Notes: generated from the letters alone by a model not told the origin. DNA of 8,507 nucleotides from Betaproteobacteria bacterium (GCA_022601315.1 JAHZIU010000045.1:1-8507); one strand, 5' to 3'. Positions 1-6,601 are shown, counted from the first letter of the stretch. Numbers and translations: made by a program.

Positions 1-66
1 CCTAAGCTACGATTTCATTTATAGAAAAATAAATATTATGCATATTATTCAATACTAACTGTTTCT

Positions 67-71
67 AAGGA
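67..71 (+). promoter_or_regulatory. Ribosome binding site of the ferredoxin gene
   Basis: AAGGA lies four to five bases before the ATG at 75. It supports that ATG as the start. No convincing -35/-10 promoter is visible in the 66 bases before it, so the promoter may lie outside the window. Confidence 0.5.
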
Positions 72-74
72 TAA

Positions 75-383
75 ATGAATTACTACCAATATCATGTCTT
101 CTTTTGTGTTAATCAACGTGAAGGCAATACTGCTTGCTGTAACAATATAGGCGCCCAAGACTTACGTGATTATGCCAAAAAACGCATTAAATCACTTAAA
201 TTAGCAGGAAAAAATCAAATACGCATCAATAATGCAGGTTGTCTAGATCGATGCAACGAGGGCCCAGTAATTGTGATTTATCCAGAAGAAATCTGGTATA
301 CCTATATTGACAAGGAGGATATTGATGAAATTATTGATGAGCATCTCATTAATGGGCAGATTGTACAGCGACTTAGAATCTAG
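75..383 (+). CDS. Thioredoxin-like [2Fe-2S] ferredoxin
   Basis: This is a small soluble electron carrier of 102 residues, the normal size for the thioredoxin-like (Shethna/Clostridium pasteurianum type) [2Fe-2S] ferredoxins. The visible cysteines are C11, C21, C22, C56 and C60. The spacing C11-x9/10-C followed by a C-x3-C pair at 56-60 (sequence GCLDRCNEGP) is the cluster-ligand pattern of this family, with the typical 'P-V-I-V-I-Y-P' strand after the second pair. Either C21 or C22 is the second ligand. The C-terminus is acidic (DKEDIDEIIDEHL), as is usual. A hydrolase gene follows after 45 bases on the same strand, so the two are probably co-transcribed. The redox partner cannot be told from the window. 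The family call is firm; the physiological role is unknown. Confidence 0.9.
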   Translation: MNYYQYHVFFCVNQREGNTACCNNIGAQDLRDYAKKRIKSLKLAGKNQIRINNAGCLDRCNEGPVIVIYPEEIWYTYIDKEDIDEIIDEHLINGQIVQRLRI

Positions 384-428
384 CAATATTTAATTCGAAT
401 TTTTCATCAAGACTTTTAGAGTATTCAG

Positions 429-1067
429 TTGAAACATTACGTTATCCAAAAATTTTTTGTAGATGGTCCCATTGGAAAGTTAGAAACCATTTTAGCTGAA
501 CCGGAATCTGAACCAATAGGTATTGCAATTATTGCCCATCCACATCCTCTGCACGGTGGAACAATGGATAATAAAATTATCTATACGCTATTCCATAGCC
601 TACTCGAATTAGGATTTATAGCAGTAAAATTTAATTTTCGCGGTGTTGGGGAAAGTGAAGGAATATTTGACAGCGGTATTGGCGAAGTCGAAGATGCCGT
701 TACCGTAACGAACGCAATACGCAGTCAATACAACAACCACCTTCCTCGTATGCCATTATTACTGGCTGGTTTTTCTTTTGGTGGCAATATCCAATTACAT
801 GCTGCGGTACAACTTAAACCTGAGTTTTTGATACTTGTTGCCCCATCGGTAAATAATATTAATGCCCCACACGTTCAAGAACAAACCAAAAATACCTTAA
901 TTATTCATGGCGAACATGATGAAATTGTGAGCATAAAAACAATATTTAACTGGGCAGCTCCGCAATCTTTGCCAGTAGTTATTATCCCAGGGGCTGAACA
1001 TTTCTTTCATGGAAAACTTCCGATACTCAAACAAGCAATACTAAATTTCAATTCATATCAAAAATAA
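429..1067 (+). CDS. Alpha/beta-hydrolase family protein
   Basis: This is a 212-residue single-domain alpha/beta hydrolase of the dienelactone-hydrolase-like/serine aminopeptidase group often annotated as 'alpha/beta hydrolase' or 'CocE/NonD-like'. The sequence shows an N-terminal beta strand, the oxyanion-side motif AHPHPLHGGTMDNK (36-49), the FNFRGVGESEG turn (69-78), the nucleophile elbow GFSFG with Ser116, the acid in HGEHDE (Asp164), and the catalytic His in GAEHFFHG (His191). All triad positions are therefore present and the enzyme should be active, but the substrate is unknown. The start used is TTG at 429, because no ATG lies before the conserved N-terminal strand. The Shine-Dalgarno signal is weak, so the exact start is uncertain. 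It lies 45 bases after the ferredoxin gene, a pairing that suggests one transcript. Confidence 0.88.
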   Translation: MKHYVIQKFFVDGPIGKLETILAEPESEPIGIAIIAHPHPLHGGTMDNKIIYTLFHSLLELGFIAVKFNFRGVGESEGIFDSGIGEVEDAVTVTNAIRSQYNNHLPRMPLLLAGFSFGGNIQLHAAVQLKPEFLILVAPSVNNINAPHVQEQTKNTLIIHGEHDEIVSIKTIFNWAAPQSLPVVIIPGAEHFFHGKLPILKQAILNFNSYQK

Positions 1068-1132
1068 TATTTCAATGTTTGCTTGCTAAACAATCTAATA
1101 CTTTATTTAACTCAGGTCTACCACTAAAACTT

Positions 1133-1558
1133 TTAAGGAGGAAAAAATGACGTGAATTTCAGCGAGAAAATCAAAAGGGTTGATTTGTCCCAATAAGCTT
1201 CGAACCATTCACGTTGTTGCATAACAACGACGAGGTTTATCAACAATGGGCATCGCCCTCTCACTATCCTTTACCGAAGCAGGCTCAATAGCCCAGAAAC
1301 CTTAAATATTTAGGTTTTCTCCACCAAAATTGTATTTCAAGTCCTTTATACGATTACCACAATTCGCGCGACCACGATATAAAAAACAAAATTCTCAACA
1401 AGTGAATTTGTATCAGTAACTATTACACTGCAGCAATACTGAGAAGATAATGCCATCAGCGTACATAGAAAGCTATTTTCTTGCTTGGCATTAATTAGCG
1501 CGTTCATCAATCTTTTGACGAGTCCCCACTGCCCAGTATGGCTAATCCCAACTCGATT
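1133..1558 (-). pseudogene. Degenerate IS1380-family transposase, C-terminal part
   Basis: Read on the minus strand, three pieces of one DDE transposase can be recovered in different frames. From 1558 to 1379 an open frame ends in VTDTNSLVENFVFY. A two-base frameshift then gives YRGRANCGNRIKDLKYNFGG (1379-1320), which matches the Y-x2-R-x3-E-x6-K signature of IS4/IS1380-type transposases. An in-frame TAA follows, then FWAIEPA (1298-1278), like the 'FWATEAA' segment that follows the signature in IS1380 proteins. After a frame change and loss of roughly 40 residues, the typical C-terminus MQQREWFEAYWDKS resumes at 1222 and ends at a TAA at 1133-1135. The catalytic Glu of the signature is replaced by Gly (codon 1356-1358). 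Frameshifts, stops, a deletion and the missing N-terminal half show it is dead. The IS1380 assignment is from memory of family motifs, not a search. Confidence 0.72.
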
Positions 1559-1776
1559 CTAGGCAAGAAAAATCAATGAACTAAATATCCCACTCCTTTT
1601 TTTATCAACCTGTTTCATCAACGAGCGCCCTCTGCAACAAAATATTTAAGATTAATAGATTTCTCTAAACTAAAGCGAAATATCGACCGTAAGGATGTAT
1701 GAGCAGTATTTAAAATGCACCTTGTGTCTACTCTTCATACACTTATACAGCTAGAACTAGACGCCAAAATTAATTT
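1559..1776. other. Unassigned intergenic stretch beside the transposase relic
   Basis: No open frame of useful length and no recognisable protein motif is seen on either strand. On the minus strand it lies where the N-terminal half of the transposase would be expected, and short open pieces exist (for example RFSLEKSINLKYFVAEGAR), but I could not match them to an IS1380 protein. It may be older decayed IS sequence or plain upstream DNA of cheY. The 65 bases between the hydrolase stop and 1133 also hold nothing I recognise, including no clear terminator. Confidence 0.4.
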
Positions 1777-1803
1777 TAAACTTTCTTGGCTCTACGCCGT
1801 TAA
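1777..1803 (+). promoter_or_regulatory. Sigma-28 (FliA) flagellar promoter of cheYZ
   Basis: TAAACTTT (1777-1784), an 11-base spacer, and GCCGTTAA (1796-1803) match the enterobacterial sigma-28 consensus TAAAGTTT-N11-GCCGATAA at 7 of 8 bases in each box, with the exact spacing. Transcription would begin near 1810, giving a leader of about 80 bases before the cheY ATG. Chemotaxis genes are classic class 3 (FliA-dependent) flagellar genes, so the location fits. The promoter boxes are read directly; use by FliA is inferred. Confidence 0.72.
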
Positions 1804-1810
1804 GCACTAA

Positions 1811-1842
1811 AAGAAAACATTAAAAACGCAACAATGTTTCTT
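1811..1842 (+). promoter_or_regulatory. Possible 5' leader stem-loop of the cheYZ mRNA
   Basis: AAGAAAACATT (1811-1821) can pair with AATGTTTCTT (1833-1842) as ten base pairs with one bulged A and an 11-base loop. It would sit at the very 5' end of the transcript from the predicted sigma-28 promoter, where hairpins can protect an mRNA from decay. The stem has only two G-C pairs and is weak, so it may be chance in AT-rich DNA. Confidence 0.3.
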
Positions 1843-1881
1843 ATTAATTTCAATATCTAATGCTGAATCAAGTTTAATTAC

Positions 1882-1885
1882 GGAG
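1882..1885 (+). promoter_or_regulatory. Ribosome binding site of cheY
   Basis: GGAG six bases before the ATG at 1892 is a good Shine-Dalgarno match and fixes the cheY start. That start also gives E. coli-like residue numbering for the whole active site. Confidence 0.7.
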
Positions 1886-1891
1886 AAAATA

Positions 1892-2293
1892 ATGCCTGAC
1901 AAAAATATGAAATTCTTGGTAGTGGATGATTTTTCTACTATGCGTAGAATTGTACGTAATCTTCTAAAAGAACTGGGTTTTGTCAATGTTGATGAAGCTG
2001 AAGATGGCGCTGCGGGGTTACGTAAACTCCAAGACGGGAATTTCGACTTTGTTGTTTCAGATTGGAATATGCCCAATATGGATGGGCTCACAATGTTGAA
2101 GAATATTCGTGCGAGCGATAATTTAAAGACAATTCCAGTTCTTATGGTAACGGCCGAGGCTAAGAAAGAGAATATTGTAGCCGCTGCCCAGGCTGGTGCC
2201 AGTGGCTACGTCGTAAAACCTTTCACAGCAGCAACACTTGATGAAAAGTTGAATAAAATTTTTCAAAATATGAAAAACAAAGAATCTGCTTAA
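1892..2293 (+). CDS. cheY: Chemotaxis response regulator CheY
   Basis: This is a single-domain receiver protein of 133 residues, close to the 129 of E. coli CheY. All functional residues fall at the standard E. coli numbers: the acidic Mg2+ pocket D12-D13, the phospho-acceptor D57 ([12 protein letters not shown]), T87 ([10 protein letters not shown]), Y106 and K109 (GYVVKPF). Phosphorylated by CheA, CheY-P binds FliM in the flagellar switch and changes the direction of rotation; CheZ removes the phosphate. There is no output domain. The gene lies behind a sigma-28 promoter and 47 bases before cheZ, so the two are almost certainly one transcript. cheA, cheW and receptor genes are not in the window. 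The sequence resembles betaproteobacterial CheY proteins very closely, and nothing is missing. Confidence 0.97.
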   Translation: MPDKNMKFLVVDDFSTMRRIVRNLLKELGFVNVDEAEDGAAGLRKLQDGNFDFVVSDWNMPNMDGLTMLKNIRASDNLKTIPVLMVTAEAKKENIVAAAQAGASGYVVKPFTAATLDEKLNKIFQNMKNKESA

Positions 2294-2340
2294 AACAGTG
2301 ATTATTGACACTCTGTTTACAACAAATCTGTGAGCCTAAT

Positions 2341-2904
2341 ATGAATACGAGTCCACTTATCGAAACACCAGTTGAAGAAAATATACTTGAAGTTGCGCAA
2401 GAGAATACTGATTTAGATCAGTCAAATTCAGTGGCTTCCACCTGTAATAACGCTGACGAAGCAGAAAGCTTTGAGCCTAGTATGGACATGGAAGCTCTTA
2501 ACGAAATACCGGCTGAAGAGAATATGCTTGAGACTACACAAGAAAATACTGATTCGGATCAGCCAGATTCAATGGCATCCGCCAGTAATAGCATTGACGA
2601 AGCAGAGGACTCTGAGCCTAGCCTGGACATGGAAGCTATTAACGAAATACCGGTTGAAGAGAGTATGCTTGAAACTACACAAGAAAATACTGATTTGGAT
2701 CAGTCAGATTCAATGACATCCGCCTGTAATAGCGGTGACGAAGCAGAAAACTTTGAGCCTAGTATAGACACGGAAACTCTTGACGAAATGCCAGTTGAAG
2801 AGAATATGCTTGAGATTACGCAAGAAAATACTGATTTAAATCAATCAGATTCATTGGCATCCACTTCCAGCAATGTTAACGAGACAGAAGAAACAGCAGT
2901 AAAT
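2341..2904 (+). repeat. Four tandem 141-bp coding repeats in cheZ
   Basis: The units are 2341-2481, 2482-2622, 2623-2763 and 2764-2904, each exactly 47 codons with no insertions or deletions between them. Their shared core is P-(V/A)-E-E-(N/S)-(I/M)-L-E-x-(T/A)-Q-E-N-T-D, followed by D/N-Q, a Ser-rich part and, in the first three, an acidic tail ending F/S-E-P-S. Units 2 and 3 are the most alike, with about nine of ten bases identical by eye; units 1 and 4 have diverged more, notably at the outer edges. The exact multiple of three keeps the frame, so unit number could change without breaking cheZ. Confidence 0.95.
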
Positions 2905-3513
2905 AAAAAAGTAATTGATCAAGTTGGACATTTAACACGAACTTTACATGATAGTTTACGAGAACTTGGCTACGATAAACGTCTAGAATCAATTACAGCA
3001 GAAGTGCCAGAAGCTCAGGACAAACTTTCCTATGTTGCTAGTAAGACAGAGCAAGCAGCAGAACGTACATTAAATGCTACTGAATTAGCAATGCCTATCC
3101 AGGAAAAGCTCTCAACAGATGCGACAGAGTTATCAGAACAGTGGAAGGAAGCACTTGAATCACAACAATCACAACCTGATACAGAAAAATTTAAAGCCCT
3201 ACTTATTGAAACACTAACTTACCTTAATAACGTACCTAGTCAAACAGATGCTACTAATGCCCAATTAATGGAAATTATGATGGCACAAGACTTTCAAGAC
3301 TTAACAGGTCAAGTTATTAAGAAAGTTACGCATATGGTGCAAACGCTTGAACAAGAACTAGTACAATTGTTACTTGCAAATGTACCTCCTACAAATTTAG
3401 AAAGAACTGAAGACGGGCTTATGAATGGACCCGTTGTTAATCCAGAAAAACGAAGTGATGTTGTCAGTGGTCAGGATCAGGTCGATGATTTATTAGCAAG
3501 TCTCGGTTTCTAA
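2341..3513 (+). CDS. cheZ: Protein phosphatase CheZ with N-terminal acidic repeat extension
   Basis: CheZ dephosphorylates CheY-P in the cytoplasm, resetting the motor signal. From the ATG at 2341 it is 390 residues, against about 200-215 for usual CheZ. Residues 189-390 are a full CheZ: the helical start (HLTRTLHDSLRELGYDK), the long hairpin, the catalytic segment MMAQDFQDLTGQV with D320 and Q324 (E. coli D143 and Q147), and the C-terminal CheY-binding helix DQVDDLLASLGF. Residues 1-188 are four tandem 47-residue repeats with 53 Asp/Glu and no Lys, Arg or His, probably disordered. ATG 2341 is chosen because repeat 1 begins exactly there; a TTG at 2305 in the same frame would add 12 residues. 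The Shine-Dalgarno before 2341 is weak (GTGAG), suggesting coupling to cheY. Function of the domain is firm; the role of the extension is unknown. Confidence 0.95.
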   Translation: MNTSPLIETPVEENILEVAQENTDLDQSNSVASTCNNADEAESFEPSMDMEALNEIPAEENMLETTQENTDSDQPDSMASASNSIDEAEDSEPSLDMEAINEIPVEESMLETTQENTDLDQSDSMTSACNSGDEAENFEPSIDTETLDEMPVEENMLEITQENTDLNQSDSLASTSSNVNETEETAVNKKVIDQVGHLTRTLHDSLRELGYDKRLESITAEVPEAQDKLSYVASKTEQAAERTLNATELAMPIQEKLSTDATELSEQWKEALESQQSQPDTEKFKALLIETLTYLNNVPSQTDATNAQLMEIMMAQDFQDLTGQVIKKVTHMVQTLEQELVQLLLANVPPTNLERTEDGLMNGPVVNPEKRSDVVSGQDQVDDLLASLGF

Positions 3514-3559
3514 AGTACATTGCACAACCGATCAGACTCGACTCTATCAGCGCAACTTG

Positions 3560-5014
3560 TCACATAAGTATCACATCATATTGCTCTTGAGTATAGGATT
3601 CCTCAACTTGGAGACTAATTGGCTTTGCAATAAAATCTCCAAGTTGGGCTAAGCTTTGAGATTCTTCGTCAAGAAACAAATCAATAACTTGCTGCGCCGC
3701 AAGAATACGGAAACCATTTGCATCAAATTGCCGGGATTCACGCAATAATTCTCGCAGAATCTCGTAACAAATTGTTTGTGCAGTTCTAATTTCTCCTCGT
3801 CCCTGACACGTCGGGCAAGACTCACATAAAATATGTGAAAGGCTTTCGCGTGTACGTTTCCGCGTCATTTCAACCAATCCTAGCGTAGTAAACCCATTTA
3901 CAGTCATACGCGTACGATCTTTAATTAAAGCCTTGTTAAATTCCGTTAAAACAGAATCTTTATGCTCTTCAGTATCCATATCGATGAAATCAATGATAAT
4001 GATCCCACCTAAATTTCGTAGGCGAAGCTGGCGTGCAATAACCTGTGCAGCTTCAAGGTTTGTCTTATAGATCGTATCATCAAAGTTACGCACGCCTATA
4101 TACCCACCCGTATTAACATCCATAGTAGTCAGCGCTTCAGTCTGGTCAATAATAAGATATCCGCCTGATTTTAAATTAACCCGCTTGGCCAATGATTTTT
4201 CTATTTCATCTTCAACACTAAATAAATCAAATAATGGCCTCTCTCCAGTATATAAATCGATTCGCTCAGCGATATTAGTCATGTAATTCTCAGCAAATGC
4301 TATCAGTTTCTGATAATTCTCACGAGAATCAATTTGAATATGTTTTGTATCATCATTTATAAAATCACGTAAGACTCGATGACTTAGATCTAAATCTTGA
4401 TAAAGTAAAACAGGTGCGGCAACAGTTAAAGATTTTTGCTGAATATCGCGCCAAAGTTTATGCAAATACTCAATGTCCGTCTTTAAATCATGCTCATCTG
4501 CAGCTTCCGCCATTGTTCTTATGATATAACCGCCTTTCTCATCTGCAGGGAGAGCATGTAGTAGCTTCTCTCGTAGCAACTCTCGCTCTTCATCATCTTC
4601 AATCCGCTGTGAAATACCAATGTGCGATTCCTGTGGCAAATAAACCAACATACGGCCAGCCAGGCTAATCTGGGTGGATAAACGTGCACCTTTTGTCCCA
4701 ATGGCATCCTTGATAACCTGAACAAGAACGCTATTTCCTTCATACAATAACTTCTCAATAGGTTGGGCGAATTCATTATCCTGATCTACTTCCAAAATAT
4801 CAGCAACATGTAAGAAAGCTGCACGATCCAGACCAATATCCACAAAAGCAGATTGCATTCCTGGCAAAACTCGACTCACACGACCGTTATAAATATTACC
4901 AACAATTCCTCGACCACTAGTCCGTTCAATATGCAACTCTTGCGTTACACCTTGCTCTAAGATGGCAACCCGGGTTTCTTGTGGTGTGATATTTACAAGA
5001 ATTTCATTACTCAT
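3560..5014 (-). CDS. rng: Ribonuclease G
   Basis: This is a 484-residue endoribonuclease, matching the 489 of E. coli RNase G. RNase G trims the 5' end of 16S rRNA and cleaves some mRNAs at single-stranded AU-rich sites, preferring 5'-monophosphate ends. Seen in order: an S1-type RNA-binding domain (about 36-118, with the GNIYNGRVSRVLPGMQSAFVDIG strand), the 5' sensor region, the catalytic DNase I-like part with the two metal-binding acids D299 (TMDVNTGGY) and D342 (IIDFIDM), and the zinc link C400-P-T-C403. The C-terminus ends EQYDVILM as in other RNase G proteins, and the long RNase E tail is absent, which separates it from rne. ATG 5014 is the first possible start because TAA TAA lies in frame just upstream; no Shine-Dalgarno is visible before it. 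It follows maf, as in many proteobacteria. Confidence 0.97.
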   Translation of the reverse strand: MSNEILVNITPQETRVAILEQGVTQELHIERTSGRGIVGNIYNGRVSRVLPGMQSAFVDIGLDRAAFLHVADILEVDQDNEFAQPIEKLLYEGNSVLVQVIKDAIGTKGARLSTQISLAGRMLVYLPQESHIGISQRIEDDEERELLREKLLHALPADEKGGYIIRTMAEAADEHDLKTDIEYLHKLWRDIQQKSLTVAAPVLLYQDLDLSHRVLRDFINDDTKHIQIDSRENYQKLIAFAENYMTNIAERIDLYTGERPLFDLFSVEDEIEKSLAKRVNLKSGGYLIIDQTEALTTMDVNTGGYIGVRNFDDTIYKTNLEAAQVIARQLRLRNLGGIIIIDFIDMDTEEHKDSVLTEFNKALIKDRTRMTVNGFTTLGLVEMTRKRTRESLSHILCESCPTCQGRGEIRTAQTICYEILRELLRESRQFDANGFRILAAQQVIDLFLDEESQSLAQLGDFIAKPISLQVEESYTQEQYDVILM

Positions 5015-5315
5015 AGAAAATATGGATTTTTATTACGCTAAGGAACTAACCAACTCTCATCCATAAAATAGTCATATGAATTTATTTTGATAATTCAAGA
5101 GAAATAGTTTAGAACTCAAATAGAGGCGAACACTCAAATCAGGTATTTGATTATAACAAGAACATGCGCCCCTTGGAGATTGAAATAGTCAAGTCAGGCT
5201 TCATAATATACAACCGAAATCAAGAAAAACATATTACGGATGGAAAATAACTAGGTCAAATTTTCACTGGATAAGCTACGTAGAATAAAAATGTAAATCA
5301 CTAGGCCATGATAAC
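5015..5315. other. Intergenic region between maf and rng
   Basis: This 301-base AT-rich gap has no open frame of use and no recognisable RNA gene. It contains the possible rng promoter at 5150-5158. I see no clear Rho-independent terminator after maf. If rng is transcribed from its own promoter the leader would be about 128 bases. Confidence 0.5.
5150..5158 (-). promoter_or_regulatory. Possible extended -10 promoter for rng
   Basis: On the minus strand TGTTATAAT gives a perfect TATAAT with the TG motif of an extended -10 element. No good -35 box lies 16-18 bases further upstream, which extended -10 promoters can tolerate. Transcription would start near 5143. In AT-rich DNA a TATAAT can occur by chance, so this is only a candidate. 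Confidence 0.4.
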
Positions 5316-5939
5316 TTAGGAAAACACTTCTACCCCTACTTCCTCTAGCAATTGTGCTGTTTCAAATAATGGCAAACCCATAACGCCACTATAACTACCA
5401 GAAATCTCCACAATAAAAGCTCCCGCCATTCCCTGTATTGCATAGGCACCAGCTTTATCAAAGATTTCACCACTAGCTATACTATGACGAATCTCTCGTT
5501 TACCTATCTCACGAAATTGAACATTTGTTGTAGACAATCTAACTTTTATTTTATCTCTAACTACAATACCGATTGCTGTCATTACTTGATGAGTTCTACC
5601 AGAAAGCGTCAGTAACATCTCTTCAGCATGTGTTGCATCATGCGGCTTACCAAAAATACGCCCATCAACCGTTACCACGGTATCAGCCACCAGAACTGGC
5701 TGCAGAGGCAGTCTGCGTTGCGTCAATCGGGACCAACCTTCCTCAGCTTTTGTATTTACAATACGATATACGTAATCTGTAGGAGACTCATCAGGCAATG
5801 GTGTTTCATCAACATCAACAGGGCGACTTAGTGTTTCCCGCATGAGTAAGATATTATATCTTACGCCAATTTGTTTCAATAATTCTCGCCGACGCAGGCT
5901 GCGTGACGCAAGATAAATACTATTATCTGGGGAATTCAT
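5316..5939 (-). CDS. maf: Maf-family nucleoside triphosphate pyrophosphatase
   Basis: This is a 207-residue cytosolic Maf/HAM1-fold enzyme that hydrolyses non-canonical or excess nucleoside triphosphates to monophosphate and pyrophosphate. The Maf signature near the N-terminus (YLASRSLRRRELL, 9-21) carries the Ser-x-x-Arg-Arg phosphate-binding residues. The central VLVADTVV holds the putative catalytic D86, followed by GKP and SGRTHQVMTAI, and the C-terminal motif is GSYSGVMGLPLFET. That last motif and the place directly before rng resemble E. coli YhdE (dTTP/UTP pyrophosphatase) rather than YceF; substrate is inferred from this. Two features differ slightly from the commonest form: SRSLRRRE instead of SaSPRRRE, and NTKAE where many have R-x-KA. 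The start ATG lacks a clear Shine-Dalgarno. It is separated from rlmH by 138 bases. Confidence 0.93.
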   Translation of the reverse strand: MNSPDNSIYLASRSLRRRELLKQIGVRYNILLMRETLSRPVDVDETPLPDESPTDYVYRIVNTKAEEGWSRLTQRRLPLQPVLVADTVVTVDGRIFGKPHDATHAEEMLLTLSGRTHQVMTAIGIVVRDKIKVRLSTTNVQFREIGKREIRHSIASGEIFDKAGAYAIQGMAGAFIVEISGSYSGVMGLPLFETAQLLEEVGVEVFS

Positions 5940-6077
5940 AATATTGGTGCAATCTCAATTATTAGAATAAAATCTTAATACTAATTTTACTCTACCCTCA
6001 ATATCTTATAATGATGATATAAATTAGTTCCGGCCCATATTTCTATGATTTTGATGGATTTTATTGCCTTTTCCCAT

Positions 6078-6548
6078 TCAAACACGATGGTAAGGATGTT
6101 TCTTTATTACTGATACCACACGATACAACTGCTCTGCCAAGACAACCCTTGCCAAGCCATGTGGCATTGTTAACTTTGAAAGTGCTAGCAATTCATTTGC
6201 TGACGCCTTAATGTCTTGATGTAATCCATCCGCACCGCCAATTACGAACGTAACATCATTACCTTCTCTCATCCATTCAGTAATCACGTTGACAAATTCA
6301 ATAGTTGTCCACTGCTTGCCTCGTTCATCCAATGCCACAAGTCGACCACCAGCCGGTATTGCTGCACGTATGCGCTTACTTTCAACATTCAAAAATTGTT
6401 GTAATTGTTGAGTGCCGTTACGTTTCTCAGGTTTAATTTCAATGAGCTTTACCGTTATCTCATGAGATAAGCGATTAATATACGCTGCATAACCTGAATT
6501 TACCCAATCAGGCATTTTGTTACCAACAGCCAGTATATTGATTTTCAT
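6078..6548 (-). CDS. rlmH: 23S rRNA (pseudouridine-1915-N3)-methyltransferase RlmH
   Basis: This SPOUT-class methyltransferase is 156 residues (E. coli 155). It methylates pseudouridine 1915 in helix 69 of 23S rRNA on the assembled 70S ribosome, using S-adenosylmethionine, as a homodimer. Diagnostic segments are ALDERGKQWTT (72-82), the S-adenosylmethionine loop FVIGGADGL (101-109), the knot strand MPHGLARVVLAEQLYR (128-143) and the C-terminal HPYHR (151-155) that contributes to the active site. It stands between rsfS (53 bases upstream) and maf, its normal place in betaproteobacteria, and is probably co-transcribed with rsfS. The Shine-Dalgarno is modest (TTGGA about four bases before ATG). 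No abnormality is seen. Confidence 0.96.
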   Translation of the reverse strand: MKINILAVGNKMPDWVNSGYAAYINRLSHEITVKLIEIKPEKRNGTQQLQQFLNVESKRIRAAIPAGGRLVALDERGKQWTTIEFVNVITEWMREGNDVTFVIGGADGLHQDIKASANELLALSKLTMPHGLARVVLAEQLYRVVSVIKKHPYHRV

Positions 6549-6601
6549 ATTCCAAGATTATTTTTTGGCATCATTGCATAAAAGTTCTTTTGCTAAGTCT
6601 A

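Noticed and set aside
1135..1155. A perfect Shine-Dalgarno (AAGGAGG) followed at good distance by ATG ACG TGA, which looked like a two-codon regulatory ORF or a broken gene on the plus strand.
   Set aside because: The AAGGAGG is simply the complement of the Pro-Pro-stop end of the minus-strand transposase relic, so the match is accidental.
1150..1229. Inverted repeats: ACGTGAAT (1150-1157) with ATTCACGT (1207-1214), and the hairpin CGTTGTT-GCAT-AACAACG (1212-1229), considered as a small RNA, terminator or attachment site.
   Set aside because: Both lie within the C-terminal coding part of the transposase relic, have no T-run after them, and are explained by decayed coding sequence.
1666..1692. 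A second sigma-28-like site, TAAA, 15 bases, then GACCGTAA.
   Set aside because: The -10 box matches only about half the consensus, and the site at 1777-1803 is far better and nearer to cheY.
1807..2091. A minus-strand open frame of 94 codons overlapping the start of cheY.
   Set aside because: It is antisense to cheY and across its promoter leader, with no motif.
2305..2340. A TTG start giving cheZ 12 more residues.
   Set aside because: These codons have no good ribosome binding site, and the repeat unit begins exactly at ATG 2341, so the stretch is best seen as leader. It cannot be fully excluded.
2471..2716. An open frame of 81 codons inside the cheZ repeats in another frame, itself repetitive.
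   Set aside because: It stays open only because the same 141-base unit is repeated; its protein is a by-product of the cheZ repeats.
3514..3559. Search for a shared bidirectional terminator between the convergent cheZ and rng genes.
   Set aside because: No stable GC-rich stem with a T-run is visible in these 46 bases; termination may be Rho-dependent or lie inside the opposite gene.
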